From assembly GCA_035578175.1 (NCBI GenBank), contig JAQMRL010000001.1, positions 429,735,545 to 429,799,544 of the forward strand: a DNA stretch of 64,000 nucleotides, in the 5' to 3' direction. The notes beneath the pieces are model-generated. The model made no database searches. It saw only the letters and a list, made by a program, of their open reading frames with translations, and was not told the origin of the DNA. Made by a program: the position numbers and the translations under genes. This DNA is from Catonia carolina. Lineage: Eukaryota; Arthropoda; Insecta; Hemiptera; Achilidae. This document shows, piece after piece, positions 22,400 through 34,516 of the stretch (positions are counted from its first letter, which is position 1; every line of letters starts with the position of its first letter).

Positions 22400-23191
22400 A
22401 CTAATGATTAAAAATCTGGAGTGAAACACTCACACAACTTTCTCTTGCCAATACAAATTAATAAACAACATAACCTAAAATTAATAAGAAAACATTAGAA
22501 ATAAACAAAAACACTAACCTCAACAACATAACTTTATTTAAATCATGAGTGAAAGACGGACAATAAAAATAAACCTGTTTGGCTTAAAAATACGGAAAAT
22601 CACTCTTTCACGCTAAACTAGGCTCTGAGGAGAAAAATGATCTAAATAAAAGTTGTAGATCGCTTAATTTTCTATAAATTTGGTTATATACACTTTTGTC
22701 ATAAAATTTCAGCTAAGGCTGAAATCTTAAAAAATCGATTTTTACACGTTTTCGTGAGAAAAAAACAGAAAATCGCTAATTACCGCTAAGCTAAGCGTTA
22801 TACAAAACAATGTTTTAAATAAAAATTGTAGGATTTTAAATTCTCTACAACTTTTATTATACTACATTTTTGCGCTAAAATGCATATTAAAGCCGAAATA
22901 TGAAAAAAACAATTATTTTACGTAAAAACAGCCTCCCAAAGAATTTTAACAGACATGGTGCCTACCTTATCTTGTAGACTATAAAAAACATAGTAAATGA
23001 GGCGATTTAAAAAAAATCGTAGGAGCCGTTTTTGAGACAATCGCAAAAAAGTGAAAAATGACACGAATAAACTACTACTTCCGGTTGACCAATTTTAATG
23101 AAAATGTTCGGGTCGGGTCCTCTAGTGGTATCTAACTTAAGTTTCAAGTTTCAACTTCGTACGATGTTCCGTTCTTGAGATATTCTGTTCA

Positions 23192-23264
<73 letters not shown>

Positions 23265-23396
23265 CAATCGCTTGAATCATGTTTTCAGGGTTTAGGGGGT
23301 CTGAAAACCTGTAGATCCGATGAAAACTCGATTTCGGAAAATCGACATGAAAATAATACTTTCCTTTCTTGTATTCATATAGGTACGAGAAAGTAA
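22400..23396 (-). repeat. R-family repeat, copy 3
   Basis: A nearly complete minus-strand copy, from GGAGTGAAACACTCACACAA to GAGAAAGTAAAATTG. All landmarks are present: the ATCATGAGTGAA block, the three ACAACTTTTAT / GCTAAACTA modules, CTTATCTTGTAGACTAT, TACTTCCGGTTGACC, TTCTTGAGATATT, the CA-rich microsatellite (23190-23262), and TCGATTTCGGAAAATCGACA. No coding capacity is visible. Confidence 0.85.
23190..23262. repeat. CACG/CA compound microsatellite
   Basis: An ACGC tetranucleotide run, then GC, then a long CA run. It lies exactly where other R copies have a GT/CA stretch. Confidence 0.95.
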
Positions 23397-23399
23397 AAT

Positions 23400-24155
23400 T
23401 GTTCAGTTGTAAACAAAAATAAAGTTGAAGTCAAAAACAATTGTCCAATTTAATAAAATTAAAAAATATACTTGTAAACAGTACGAATCTGGTAATTCAC
23501 ATAATGTTATGCCACTTGACACAATCGCATACAGAAAACCTTTGTACGATTCATAATTTAAACTAGTATTAATTTTATGAGAAACAAGGGAGGATTGCTA
23601 CCTTTAAGCGGAAATGCATCATAGCGCGTGCCTCTGTTGATACGAGGGGTGATTCGTGACCGTAGCAAATAAGGGGAAGTTCTCCTGGCGTGGTTCCTCT
23701 CCACAAAAAAAAACACTCCCTCATAACAACGCTACCAAATAATTACACAGTACTATCGAAAACACATCAACCGTTTAATATTACACAACGGTTTGATCGG
23801 GTTTAGTTTTTGTGAAGACAGGATCCAGGATACATTGGTTACTCAAATTTGTAAAAAACTGTTAAGATTCTAATCTATCTCTGACTCCAGATTTCGTTTA
23901 ATTCTGGAGTTTATTTAGTAAACTAAACATTTTATGGAGTTATGGACTCCAATACAGTTTTCCGATCTAATTTTTCTTTTATTTAAGGTGACTGATGCGC
24001 CATATAACTAATTTTAAAAGTAATTTAGGTACACATATCTCTGAAAATATTTTAAACAGGCCTAACTCCTTGAATTTTTCGCATTTGCTTCTATCTTCTA
24101 AAATATACCTTTTCGATAATAATTAATAAAATAAATGTAAAAATTTACGAAATTT
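23400..24155. other. No gene recognised
   Basis: AT-rich with a moderately less AT-rich patch at 23590-23700. No motif was recognised. Confidence 0.4.
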
Positions 24156-24159
24156 CTTG

Positions 24160-24260
24160 CTGAGTCTGTACAAGACTACACCTCATTTACACATTATACA
24201 TATTTTCCTTATCTGATCGGGTCATGGGGGTGCTTATTCTTAAATTGAAGCACATTACAA
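24160..24260 (+). repeat. SINE-2, 3' fragment
   Basis: It holds GAGTCTGTACAAGACTACAC, CTCATTTACAC and CGGGTCATGG as in the 3' half of SINE-2. The head is missing. Confidence 0.7.
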
Positions 24261-24632
24261 TATAGGTAAAATTTAATTTTTTTACTATAACTGTCAGATT
24301 TTCCCATTATTATCACTATTTTACAAAGGAAATTTCACATTGTATGCTAGTGCTAAGACGTAAAAATTAATATTTTGATCTGTTCTACGAGTTTAGTTTG
24401 GTGCAGCGGTGCCCTTACGCCCTAAAGGTAAAAACAAAGTGTCGTGGGACCCAAGGGTTCGTTATGCCTTTGTAACTTAGTAATTATCTTTTACTTTTGA
24501 GTTTCTGAGGACATGCAAGTTTTAAAGAACGTTTGTGAGTTGACAGGTCGCTGGTTTTTCGTTGGTTTCTAAAAATACTTTTGATTTTTTTTTATATAGT
24601 ATCCTAAGACAAGCAGTAAATTTGGTTGCGTT

Positions 24633-25026
24633 GTTTAGGTCATCAGCCGAAAGGCTGGTTGAACCTCTAGACGCTTTCTTTACTAAGTAAAAAGAGGAGT
24701 GGGTGGTTTACCTATGCCTTCCTCACGGAATGAAAAAGTATGCTTATCACCATGCCAGGTCCTATGAAAAGCATCTACTTTCCACTCTGCAAATTACAAC
24801 TTCAGTTTATTCACCACAGAGTCTGACTGTATAATGAAATTCATTACATTTTTAGAGGAGATAACTCTGACTAGTGTCTTTTACATCTATATCTCTTCTG
24901 TTCTTAAATGCTTCCTTTATATAATTGGCTGACTATATACGAAGCAAAATAACTATTACCTTTTGTAGTCCTGGACCTAGTAGATCGAGAGCAAATAATT
25001 AAACACTCCACCTGCCTGTTATGGGC
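24633..25026 (-). mobile_element. SINE-3 copy
   Basis: A full-length minus-strand unit from GTTGTTTAGGTCATCAGCCG-type sequence to CCTGTTATGGGCA. It is moderately diverged from the copies at 30152 and 60160. Confidence 0.85.
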
Positions 25027-25859
25027 ATACATTCGCTTACACAAGAAAGTGAAATAAAAGCAGAATAATATTTACCATTAAAATCTTAGTTGAAATAAAA
25101 AAACCATCTAAAATTGCGAACAATAAAGAGAAAACTGAAGTATTGTCTCCATTATGAACTTCGTGTAGTCAAAATGTGGAGCGTCAAGGTTATGTAGGTA
25201 GTAAGTACTTAATGGTTTGAAACAGGGAATAATTTCTTCTTGAATTTTTTATTAATGTAATGGATGAACAAGTACGATCCAACGTACTAATTAGGCGTTG
25301 CAAATTTAATTCTGCAGGTACCATCATTTGATATTTTTAAATAATTGGTGGAAACTAATTCTTGTCACGTGGTTACATACTAGAAAATGATATTGTAGAA
25401 TCTGGTGTGGAATTTGACGAGTAGAACACTTAAAGATTATCAAGTAATAACTTCGTTTTATTATTGTATACTTAACTGAACATCTTTTATTAGATTACTT
25501 ATTTTGTTGAATCGAGCAGTTTTATAGACATGACCGACAAAAATCATAGTATAATCAGATTTGATGCACTGAATGGCAAATAATATGAAATAAATTGGTA
25601 CTATTACATGCTATGCTACAAATTGATTGATAGAAGTCGTAAAAAATTGCATAATTTATTTTTAATGCATCACGATTCATCTCGGAGAAAGTTAAGACAA
25701 TTTACAGTAATTTTATGCAATTTTTTTTTAATTATATAGAAAGCTTTGTACATTATTTTGAACAAATTCAGATCGTATAATAAATTTTCATACATTCGTT
25801 TGTTTTGAATACACCAACAGATTCGTGTGAACTCGTGATTTTATGAACAGATATTATGT

Positions 25860-26130
25860 GTGCGTGTGTTTGAATGCAGTTTGTTAATAATATATTGGAA
25901 GAACAACATTCCGCACGCAGGTATGCTTTCTTAGCGGGTAAGAAGGACTACTGGCCCAGGAGCAGAGTGCTTGGACACGGAGTGCGGATGAATTCAGAGC
26001 AGAAGCCCGCAGGCCATCCTCTTCTCCGTGACGTGTTCAAACTCCTTCCCGTTCGTCTGTCCTACCACTTATTCTTTTGCTACAGATTTAAGTTTGTACT
26101 TGCATTCCGCGGTCAAGGTTCGTTTAAACT
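25860..26130. other. GC-rich block with splice-like motifs
   Basis: The segment is much less AT-rich than its surroundings. On the plus strand CACGCAG|GTATGC (25921) looks like a donor, and CTTTTGCTACAG (26080-26091 region) looks like an acceptor with a pyrimidine tract. A 93-codon frame spans 25874-26155 without any domain I recognise. It may be part of a host gene, but I cannot settle strand or product. Confidence 0.3.
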
Positions 26131-26628
26131 GGTACAATTTTACGCTTATAAATAATCTTATTTATGTTTTATTTAATTTACTAAAGGTAGTTTCTTATTT
26201 ACTTCTCTAGTAATTCTTTCTTTAAGGGGAATTGAACGATCCTATAGCACCCATATTAAATTGTCAAAATTTAGGTACAGTTTTCTAAAGCTGGGTAAGA
26301 AGTTCTAAGCTGAAATTTTTTGTGGTGATTACTGTGTATATTGAGAAGCTGCACCATGAAGCAATTTTTTTTAACATCTATTGAAAAATTAGCAAATAAC
26401 AATTTTTTTGTCCAGTACTGTTTCTCAAGGAAAAAAACTGAAGAATTTTTGCTGAAACTAAATAATTGGTTCATAGTAAAATAGCTTTTTAGTAGTCTAC
26501 TACGTAAATTCATACTGGGTAAAAATTTCAAGTAATTTTCTTTAAAGGTTTTTGAGATGTTGGTACCTAAAATTAAAAAAAATCTGGGAAACAAAAATAA
26601 ACCAGAAATATCACCCAATTCTAACATA

Positions 26629-26935
26629 AACCACTGGGTTGGTCTAGAGGTAAAGTCGTGGCCGCGAGTCAGCTGTTTAAGAGCTAATTTCGGAGACGAA
26701 GGTTCCTGGTTCAAATCCTAGTAAAGGTACTAACTTTTATACGAAATAGAATACTAAATAGTGGCTGCCGGTGTACTTTGATGGTCGGGGTTCAATTAAC
26801 CATAGTCTCAGGAATGGTCAACCTGGGTCTGTACAAGACTATACCTCATTTACATGTCATACACATCATCCTCATCTCATTGAGTCATGGAGTTGCTTAT
26901 TGTTCTCAATTGAACAGATTGCAACGTAGACTACA
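26629..26935 (+). mobile_element. SINE-2, full-length copy
   Basis: This is the clearest SINE-2. The A-box-like TGGTCTAGAGGTAAAG is followed by CGCGAGTCAGCTGTTTAAGA, the B box GGTTCAAATCC, TGTACTTTGATGGTCGGGGT, TCAGGAATGGTCAACC, CATCCTCATCTCATTG and the end at CAGATTGCAACGTA. It is a pol III type retroposon of about 310 bp and has no coding capacity. Confidence 0.85.
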
Positions 26936-27552
26936 CATATTAGGAATTTAAAAAATATTTTAACATATAAACAAACAACTAATCTCGAAATAAAAAGTGA
27001 AAATTGATGGCCATATTTTGATGTTTTGTAAAACTAAACGGAATCGATTATTATGAACTAAAGAATTTTTTTTTTTTAGCTTTTATTTGTTATCGGGAAC
27101 TGTACATTGTTGACAACTACCCAATTTGATCGCTGCTTTTTGCTGTATTTTTTTTTGACGTAGATTAGACATGAGTTTGAACAGGGACCCCCCAGTAGAG
27201 TTTGTTCATGGATGGCTGTTAACTGGTCATCATACAAAGGCGCTTGCCCAACCGGTGTTACTTAACAAATAATAGTGACTTTCTACCAGTTGACTGATTG
27301 GGCTGGCCCGGAGGCCAACTAAAGAAATTAAACTAATTACACAATTTAGAAAACAGTAAGGAGCACTAGAAATTCGCTGCTTACTGGAGACGAACATTCC
27401 TCTTGCATATATTTAAAACTGGGTGTAGTCTCGTACTATTTTTAAAAACATATTTCCTATGGTTTAAATCTAATTATCTACGTAATAGTGGTACCAAAAT
27501 GTTCAGTAAAGACCAAATTTTAATGTGGTAAAAAAATAGCCTATAATTTTTA

Positions 27553-28505
27553 CTTTCTCTTGCCTATATGAATATATAGAAAGGAAAGTATTGTTTTCAT
27601 GTCGATTTTTCGAAATCGAGTTTTCACCGGATCTATACGTTTTCAGACCCCCTGAACCCAAAAAACATGTTTTTAGCGATTGGTCTGTGTGTGTGTCTGT
27701 GTGTGTGTGTGTGTGTCTGTGTGTGAACAGAATATCTCAAGAACGGAACATCGTACGAACTTGAAACTTGAAACTTAAGTTACATACCACTACCGGACGC
27801 GACACGAACATTTTCATCAAAATCGGTCAACCGGAAGTAGTAGTTTATTCGTATAATTTTTCAGTTTTTTGCGATTTTCTCAAAAACTGGTCCTACGATT
27901 TTTTTTAAAATCGCCTATTTTACTCAATTTTTTATTCTCTACAAGATAGGGTAGGCGCCATGTTTGCTGAAATTCTCGGTGAGGCTGTTTTCACGTAAAA
28001 ACGTTGTTTTTTTAAGATTACGGCTTTAATATAAATTTTAGCGCAAAACCTTATATAATAAAAGTTGTAGAGAATTTAAAAACCTACAACTTCTGTTTCA
28101 AACATTTTTTTGTATAACGCTTAGTTTAGCGGTAATTTGCGATTTTCTGTTTTTTTTCTCACGAAAACGTGAGAAAAATCGATTTTTTTAACATTTCGGC
28201 CTTAGTATGCATTTTACGACAAAAGTGTATATAATTAAATTTATAGAAAATTAAAAGATCTACAACTTTTGTTTAGAGAATTTTTCTCTACAGAGCCTAG
28301 TTTAGCGTGAAAGCGTGATTTTCCGTATTTTTAAGCCAAACTGAGTTCGATTGTCATTTTGCGTCATTCACTCATGATTAAAATAAGGTTATGTTTTTGA
28401 GGTTAGTTTTTGTTCATTTCTAATGTTTTAATACTAATGTTAGGTTTATTGTTAATTATTTGCATTGGCAAGAGAAAGTTGTGTGAGTGTTTCACACCAG
28501 ATTTT
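27553..28505 (+). repeat. R-family repeat, copy 4 (reference copy)
   Basis: The best copy. It starts at CTTTCTCTTGCC (27553-27564), and the inverted 12-mer GGCAAGAGAAAG lies at 28468-28479, close to the other end. It contains CATGTCGATTTTTCGAAATC, a GT run (27684-27725), CATCAAAATCGGTCAACCGG, TCTACAAGATAGGGTAG and three diverged internal modules built around CTACAACTT and CGCTTAGTTTAGCG. It encodes no protein. The termini suggest a DNA-type non-autonomous element, but no target duplication was seen and shared sequence extends about 25 bp past the inner 12-mer. Confidence 0.8.
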
Positions 28506-28544
28506 TTCAGTTCAACTCCACTTAATCCCTAAAGGGTGTTTGTG

Positions 28545-28858
28545 TGTACGTTGCAATATGTTCAATTCAGTACAATACAATAAGCAACCCCATGACCCAA
28601 TGAGATGAGGATGTTGTGTATGACGTGTAAATGAGATGTAGTCTTGTACATACCCAGGCTGACCATTCCTGAACCTATGGTTAATTGAACCCCGACCATC
28701 TGGGTTACACCAGTAACCACTGTCTATTATTCAAACCCGGATAAAAGTAACTACCTTTACTAGGTTTTGAACCAGGAACCTTTGTCTCTGAAAATCAGCT
28801 GTTAAACAACAGCTGACTCGCGGCGACGACTTCACCTCTAGACCAACTCGGTGGGTTG
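28545..28858 (-). mobile_element. SINE-2 copy
   Basis: A full-length minus-strand copy from TGTACGTTGCAATATG to CCAACTCGGTGGGTT. The CAGCTG dyad near the head is partly duplicated (TCAGCTGTTAAACAACAGCTGA). Confidence 0.85.
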
Positions 28859-28869
28859 ATAAAGTCATT

Positions 28870-30140
28870 TAAAGTATTTTCAGTAACTTTATGAATGCTA
28901 GATGATAGTAAAGATAAAGGATTGATGTCTTAATAAAAGAAGGTATGTCTACAGTTCTGAAACAATTTAATAGAATGTAGTAGCTTATAAAAACAGGATA
29001 TCTAATCTAAGATCGATTATTATTGATCGATTACTACCTACTTCCAATTAAAAACCCTTAACTTTTAACAGCATCAGGTAAAATTATTGTATTTTTAAAT
29101 CGTTCCTAAATAATAAAACAATTTATCAAATAATTTCATTAATATAAGTATTATGAATTAAGTAAGACAGTTCATTAATCGCATACGATTTATTATTTTA
29201 AACATTAAATAATTCAATGTGAAATTACCTTATGAATCATAAGGTTGTAACTCTGAAACAGACAACTGACAAGACAATATTACGAAAGGTGAGTTTAAAA
29301 AGAACATTTTAATGACTGATTAGACTACTTAATTACTTTAAACTGATTTGATTGGCATCTATTTAATAGCATAATAAAGTTAAATTAAAATCAATAAATC
29401 ACTTTAAAGTTTGTTACAAATAAAACCAAAGTGATTAATTGAAATTTATATAAATTTATAGAAAATAAAAACGAGCAAAATGTCAAAGTTTATTACCTCG
29501 TTAAAAATGAATAAATTTTTTAAAAAAATTCAAATTTTTCATGTTAGATTCATATGTTGATTAAGTTACTCCATTGTATAGATTTACTCACAATTTAATG
29601 TTAACAGCAGGGGTCAAATTCCTAAATTAACTATTTTAAGATAGTTTTCATATGTTTGAAAAATAAACTTTTTAATATACTGGAGGAGATACGTTTATTA
29701 AAATTCGGTAAATTATAATAAGTTTCTGGTAAACATTTTTTCTTCTTTGTAGTGCGTAACCGGATTTTCTTAGTTACTACTTTATAAAATTCCATAATGC
29801 CCAAGAAAAAATATTTTCTTTAATTTATTCTGAACCGAAGAAATTTTTTCCTAGCGTACACTTTTCCTTACAAAATACTGGCAGTATCTCGGCTTGTTAA
29901 GCACAATGTGTCCTACGCATCAAAATTATCCAGTTTCACTTTCCACCATTTTACTGATCACTTCGTTATTAGATTTGATCAAGCCAGAATATTAATAGAA
30001 TATGCTTTTAGTAGCCTACTACATTTAAAAAGCTCTGTCTTTTCAACTAAAGGAGGTAAAGCTTTAACCAAAACTATATCATAAGAAAATGATGAACCAA
30101 TATGCCCATAACTATGCCCGTAACTATTTGTTAACTTCTT
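28870..30140. other. No gene recognised
   Basis: AT-rich. No repeat family or coding region was recognised. Confidence 0.5.
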
Positions 30141-30151
30141 AGTATTTTATT

Positions 30152-30555
30152 GCCCATAACAGGCAGGTGGAGTGTTAAATTATTAGCACTCGATCTGCTA
30201 GTTCCAGGGCTACAAAACATACAAAATTATGTTTCTTATCACACGGTCAGCCAATTAAATGACTGAAGCATTTAATAACTGAAGAGGTGGAGGTGTAAAA
30301 GCAACTAATCAGAGTTATCTTTTCTGAGAGTAATGAATTTCACTATACAGCCAGACCCTGTGGTGAATGAACTGAAGGTGTCATTATTGCAGGGTGGAAA
30401 GTGGATGCTTTTCATAGGGCCTGGCATACTGATAAGCATACTTTTCCACTCAGTGAAGGAGGCGATAGTAAACCACCTCACTCCTCGGTTTACTTAGGAA
30501 AGCCTCTGGAGGTTCAAACCACCCTTTCTGTCTGATGACCTAAATAACAATAAAC
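30152..30555 (+). mobile_element. SINE-3, complete with target duplication
   Basis: A plus-strand copy from GCCCATAACAGGCAGG to CCTAAATAACAATAAAC. A perfect 11-bp direct repeat AGTATTTTATT (30141-30151 and 30556-30566) borders it. The unit has no coding frame. GGTTCAAACC near its 3' end resembles a pol III B box. Confidence 0.9.
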
Positions 30556-31171
30556 AGTATTTTATTATATTAAAGCCTTCCATTACTTTACTAAATATGA
30601 AAATAAGGTGTTTGAAATTATTTCTCTTAACTCGCTAGGTCCCTGGGTCGAACACAACCCATTGGGCATGTCCAAGACATATTCAAAATTCAGTTTACAA
30701 TATAGGCATTCAAAATTACTTCTAATGACACCTGTAAATTTATATATAAAGTGTATTTATTGGTTCCTAAACGAATGGCCGATTTACTTGCCATTTTAGT
30801 AGAAAATATTGATTTGCCGCTTAGGATCCTAAACAAACCGCCCTAAAATTAATATTTTTTATAAATATTACAGAAGTTTTAATTTTTATGGTTCAATTTT
30901 CTCCGAAAGTATACCTTAACGTTACATAAAAAGTGTCATAAGGAAAACAAATCCAATAAAAAGTTATTAAAGAACTGTGTTTTCAAGAGAAAAAGTTTTA
31001 CAGAATTTGCACAATAGTTAAGAGCCTTTAATTTTAAGATTAACTGTCCAAAATTTGAAGACCTCTCGGTAGGGGGCAAGAGAAACATTTAGATTTAAAG
31101 TTTCAGCCTAATCGGAACCGCAGTACTTTGTCTAAGATGAATAAAAAACAACAGAAAGATATTTTTCCAAA

Positions 31172-31567
31172 TGTGTTGTTTAGGTCAACAGCCGAAAGGC
31201 TGGTTTGAACCTCTAGAGATTTTATACAAAGTAAAAACGAGGAGTGAGGTGGTTTACAGTTGCCTTCCTCACTGAGTTGAAAGAGTATGCTTATCAGCAT
31301 GCCAGGCTCTCCGAAAAGCATCCACTTTCCACCCTGCAATAATGACACCTTCACTTCATTCACCACAGGGTCTGGCTGTATAGTAAAATTCATTACTCTC
31401 AGAAAAGATAACTCTGACTAGTGTGTTTTACACCTCTACCTCTTCTGTTCTTAAATAGTTCAGTCATATAATTGGCTGACTATGTGATAAGAAACAGAAC
31501 TATTTTTTGTAGCCCTCCAACCAACAGATCGAGTGCAATTAAAACTCCACCTGCCCGTTATGGGCAA
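31172..31567 (-). mobile_element. SINE-3 copy
   Basis: A full-length minus-strand unit from TGTTTAGGTCAACAGCCGAA to GCCCGTTATGGGCA, closely similar to the copy at 60160. Confidence 0.88.
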
Positions 31568-31569
31568 AT

Positions 31570-32150
31570 ATCTAAATATCTTGGGAAAAAATCTATGGAA
31601 AAATATCTAAATTTTTTACAAATATAAATTTCTTATTTATGGGGTCTAGAAACTATGGAGATCAGCTGAAGTTAGTTATATTTTAATATTTTTAAGTTCG
31701 CGTTAGTAAATAAGCCACAATAAATAAACACATAAACTTCAGTATTACTACATATCAAAAATTTAATAAATAAACAGTTTTTTTCTAAAAAATAATTTTC
31801 TTAAATGTCAGAAACCTAATTTCTATAGTTGTATTACTTTTTATGTTTTTCATGAACTAGTACCGGTTGGATAGTACTAAAAGGGTAAAACAAAGCTGGC
31901 ATTTCGTAGGAGTACTTTAATTTACAACCTACCGTGTTATAAAATATAACCTTTCCATTGTAAAATAGTCATAAAATTAGATTGTAAATATAAAACTCGT
32001 AAATAACAGAAAATTAAAACAGTCTTATTATTATTAAGTAATTTCATTAGAAAACTGTTCAGATTGTAATTTTTGCTAATATCACGTGCGTATAATTTGT
32101 TTAATTTTTCATTTTATTACTTATGAACACCTTTAATAATTTTTTTTTTT
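31570..32150. other. No gene recognised
   Basis: AT-rich, with a T run just before the SINE-2 3' end at 32160. Confidence 0.45.
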
Positions 32151-32159
32151 AATTTCTAA

Positions 32160-32325
32160 TATGTGTACGTTGTAATATGTTCAATTGAAAACAATAAGCA
32201 ACCCCATGACCCAATGAGATGAGGATGATGTATATGACGTGTAAATGAGGTGTAGTCCAAAAATCAGCTGTTAAACAGCTGATTTTGGCGACGACTTTAC
32301 CTCTAGACCAACCTGGTGGGTTAAT
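32160..32325 (-). repeat. SINE-2 with internal deletion
   Basis: The 3' third (CGTTGTAATATGTTCAATTG to AATGAGGTGTAGTC) is joined directly to the head (AAAATCAGCTGTTAAACAGC to GGTGGGTT). The middle, including the B box, is lost. Confidence 0.8.
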
Positions 32326-32385
32326 AATTTATTTAAATAGATGAATGTATTGCAGTAATAACAAAAATATTTTTTTATTCCTAAT

Positions 32386-32687
32386 TTGAGTACGTTGCAC
32401 TCTGTTCAATTTAGAACAATAAGCAACCCCATGACCCAATGAGATGAGGATGATGTGTATGACGAGTAAATGAGGTGTAGTCTTGTACAGACTCAGGCCG
32501 ACCATTCCTGAGAGAGTATGGTTAATTAACCCCAACCATCAAAGTACACCGGTAACCACTAGTATTCAGATCCGTATAAAAGTAACTACCTTTACTAGGA
32601 TTTGAACCAGGAACTTTCGTATCCGAAATCAGCTGTTAAACAGCTGATTTTGGCGACGACTTTACCTTTAGACCAACCCGGTGGGTT
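32386..32687 (-). mobile_element. SINE-2 copy
   Basis: A full-length minus-strand copy. The head ends at CCAACCCGGTGGGTT (32687) and faces another SINE-2 head in opposite orientation (32700-32785). Confidence 0.88.
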
Positions 32688-32699
32688 AACAAAAATATA

Positions 32700-32785
32700 A
32701 AAATTAAACATTAATTTAACCCACCGGGTTAGTCTAGAGGTAAAGTCGTCGCCAAAATCAGCTGTTTAACAGCTAATTTTCGGAT
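32700..32785 (+). repeat. SINE-2 head, inverted against its neighbour
   Basis: AACCCACCGGGTTAGTCTAG through GTCGTCGCC and AATCAGCTGTTTAACAGC is present, then SINE-2 similarity stops. With 32386-32687 it forms an inverted repeat with arms of about 65-70 bp. Confidence 0.8.
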
Positions 32786-32923
32786 TTTCTTTAGTATAAA
32801 GTTTGGTAGTAGTTTTCCTATACATTTTTTGTTTTCATCCGATTATTGTTTTTAGTTGCTTTTTTGTATTTTATATATTCGCCATGAGTAATGTTATTAC
32901 TGTGGACAATTCGAACTGGCACA

Positions 32924-33078
32924 ACTCTTGCTCTACGTGTACACACAATTCCGCACAAAGTATATCCATAACCTATTCTTTCAAAAAGGTCTACAAATTT
33001 TAATGTACGCAAATGCTTACAACCTTATTACAATGGACAAACTTACAAATAATTATTTCATTTTAAAATATGTATTTA
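32924..33078. repeat. Host module, copy 1
   Basis: The segment from CTCTTGCTCTACGTGTACAC to AAAATATGTATTTA recurs, interrupted, at 38926-39561. On the minus strand it carries a frame starting MRTLKFVDLFERIGYGYTLC, also present in copy 2. The copies diverge sharply left of 32924, where GACAATTCGAACTGGCAC is inverted relative to copy 2 (33842-33860). Function is unknown; it may be part of a larger, older mobile element. Confidence 0.6.
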
Positions 33079-33079
33079 A

Positions 33080-33859
33080 TTTTATATGTAAAAATTTAAA
33101 TTTTAAATTACAAGAACTAAACTGCAAAAACTCACTAAACTATTCTCTACAGACGCACGCAACTAATTAAACAAATTGGTCTGAATATATTATAATGAAC
33201 AGAAAATCATATACGATGTTGTGAATAAATGAAATCATAAGTCAATATCGTTGAATAAATTTTACTTTATTAATTTTAAAATTTTTCACAACCTAGGTTA
33301 TTAATATGTAACTTTTCCTTTATGTTTCTTATTAAATTTCTTGTTTATCTTTTAGAACAAAATTCATCTTACAACTTTTAAATTACCATTATCTCAATTA
33401 TTAGTTTAATTTATATCGTATAATCTTTTTTAAAAATGTGTATGTGTATTTTAAACTTTAGAATTGGTGTGTGGACCTTCCATCTTGCTTGACGTTCGGT
33501 ACCACACTCCCCTTATTCCCGGTTTCCTAGCAACAAAACTTTGTTTAAATAAATTAAATAATTTTATATTTATTTTAAACCAGCTGAGTTTGTTTATACT
33601 CTTGACTAGAGCAAACATAAACAGATTTATCTGTGACTCATTTTCGAATCGTTACAACGAAAACAAAAAAATATTAGTCACATCGTTATGTCGGACAGAT
33701 TATTATTAAGAACAACAATGGAAACAAAGCGTAGAGATCGTGCGTGAGTCACACAGTACAGTAGCGATTGTATACTTTTGGACTGTACTGCGTTGCATGA
33801 CGAGGGGCGAAGAGTAGAGTAGATAAACACCAAAGCGGCTTGTGCCAATTCGAATTGTC
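33080..33859. other. No gene recognised
   Basis: AT-rich except for 33460-33540 and 33720-33860, which are less AT-rich. The 33706-33867 part is the left continuation of host-module copy 2 before the hAT insertion. Confidence 0.4.
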
Positions 33860-34516
33860 CAAGGTATCAGAGGCGGATCTAGGGGGGGGCTATTGGGGCT
33901 ATCGCCCCCCCCCAAAGCCCGGCTTTTTTTTTTTTTGCTAAAAATTTTTTATAATTATTACCGATAATATAGTTTTTCAACTTTTTTTACTCGATTGAGT
34001 CAAATGGATTTTACGGATACAAACTAAAAAACTTAAGTTTCGAATTTGCTAACTTGGGTTCATTTACTCCTCTATTCAAACTAATTCTTAAGAATCTTAT
34101 AGAATTCTATTTGAACAAAAAGAACAATGAAATACAGGATAATAACTTGTAATATAATGTTTTTTTAATATAATGTGTGTTCACATGTTCGTATGAATTT
34201 AGTGTACATCCCGCTAGAGGCGCTGTTGTGATTGGAAGTATACGAGAGTTTACAACTTTGTTATTGTTGCTACATTATTTCAGTTTTGTTTACGAGACTT
34301 TGTTGAGATTAAAAGTGAAATTTTTTTTTTTTTTAACGTTAATTTTATTTAGAAACTATACAGTACAGTATAACCATCCAAAAGCTTAACTAAATTTTGA
34401 AAAAAACAAATGACTTGATAAATAAACAGAAATATTTTTTTAAAGAATACATCCCAGTGGATAATTCAAAAGTATAGTGGATTTCAAAAAAATAAGTTAA
34501 TAAAAATATAGAACAA

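Noticed and set aside
23175..23396. 73-codon frame with His/Thr repeats
   Set aside because: It is the CA microsatellite of the R repeat read as codons.
26271..26714. 147-codon minus-strand frame
   Set aside because: It runs through a SINE-2 head on the opposite strand and into AT-rich DNA. No protein motif is seen.
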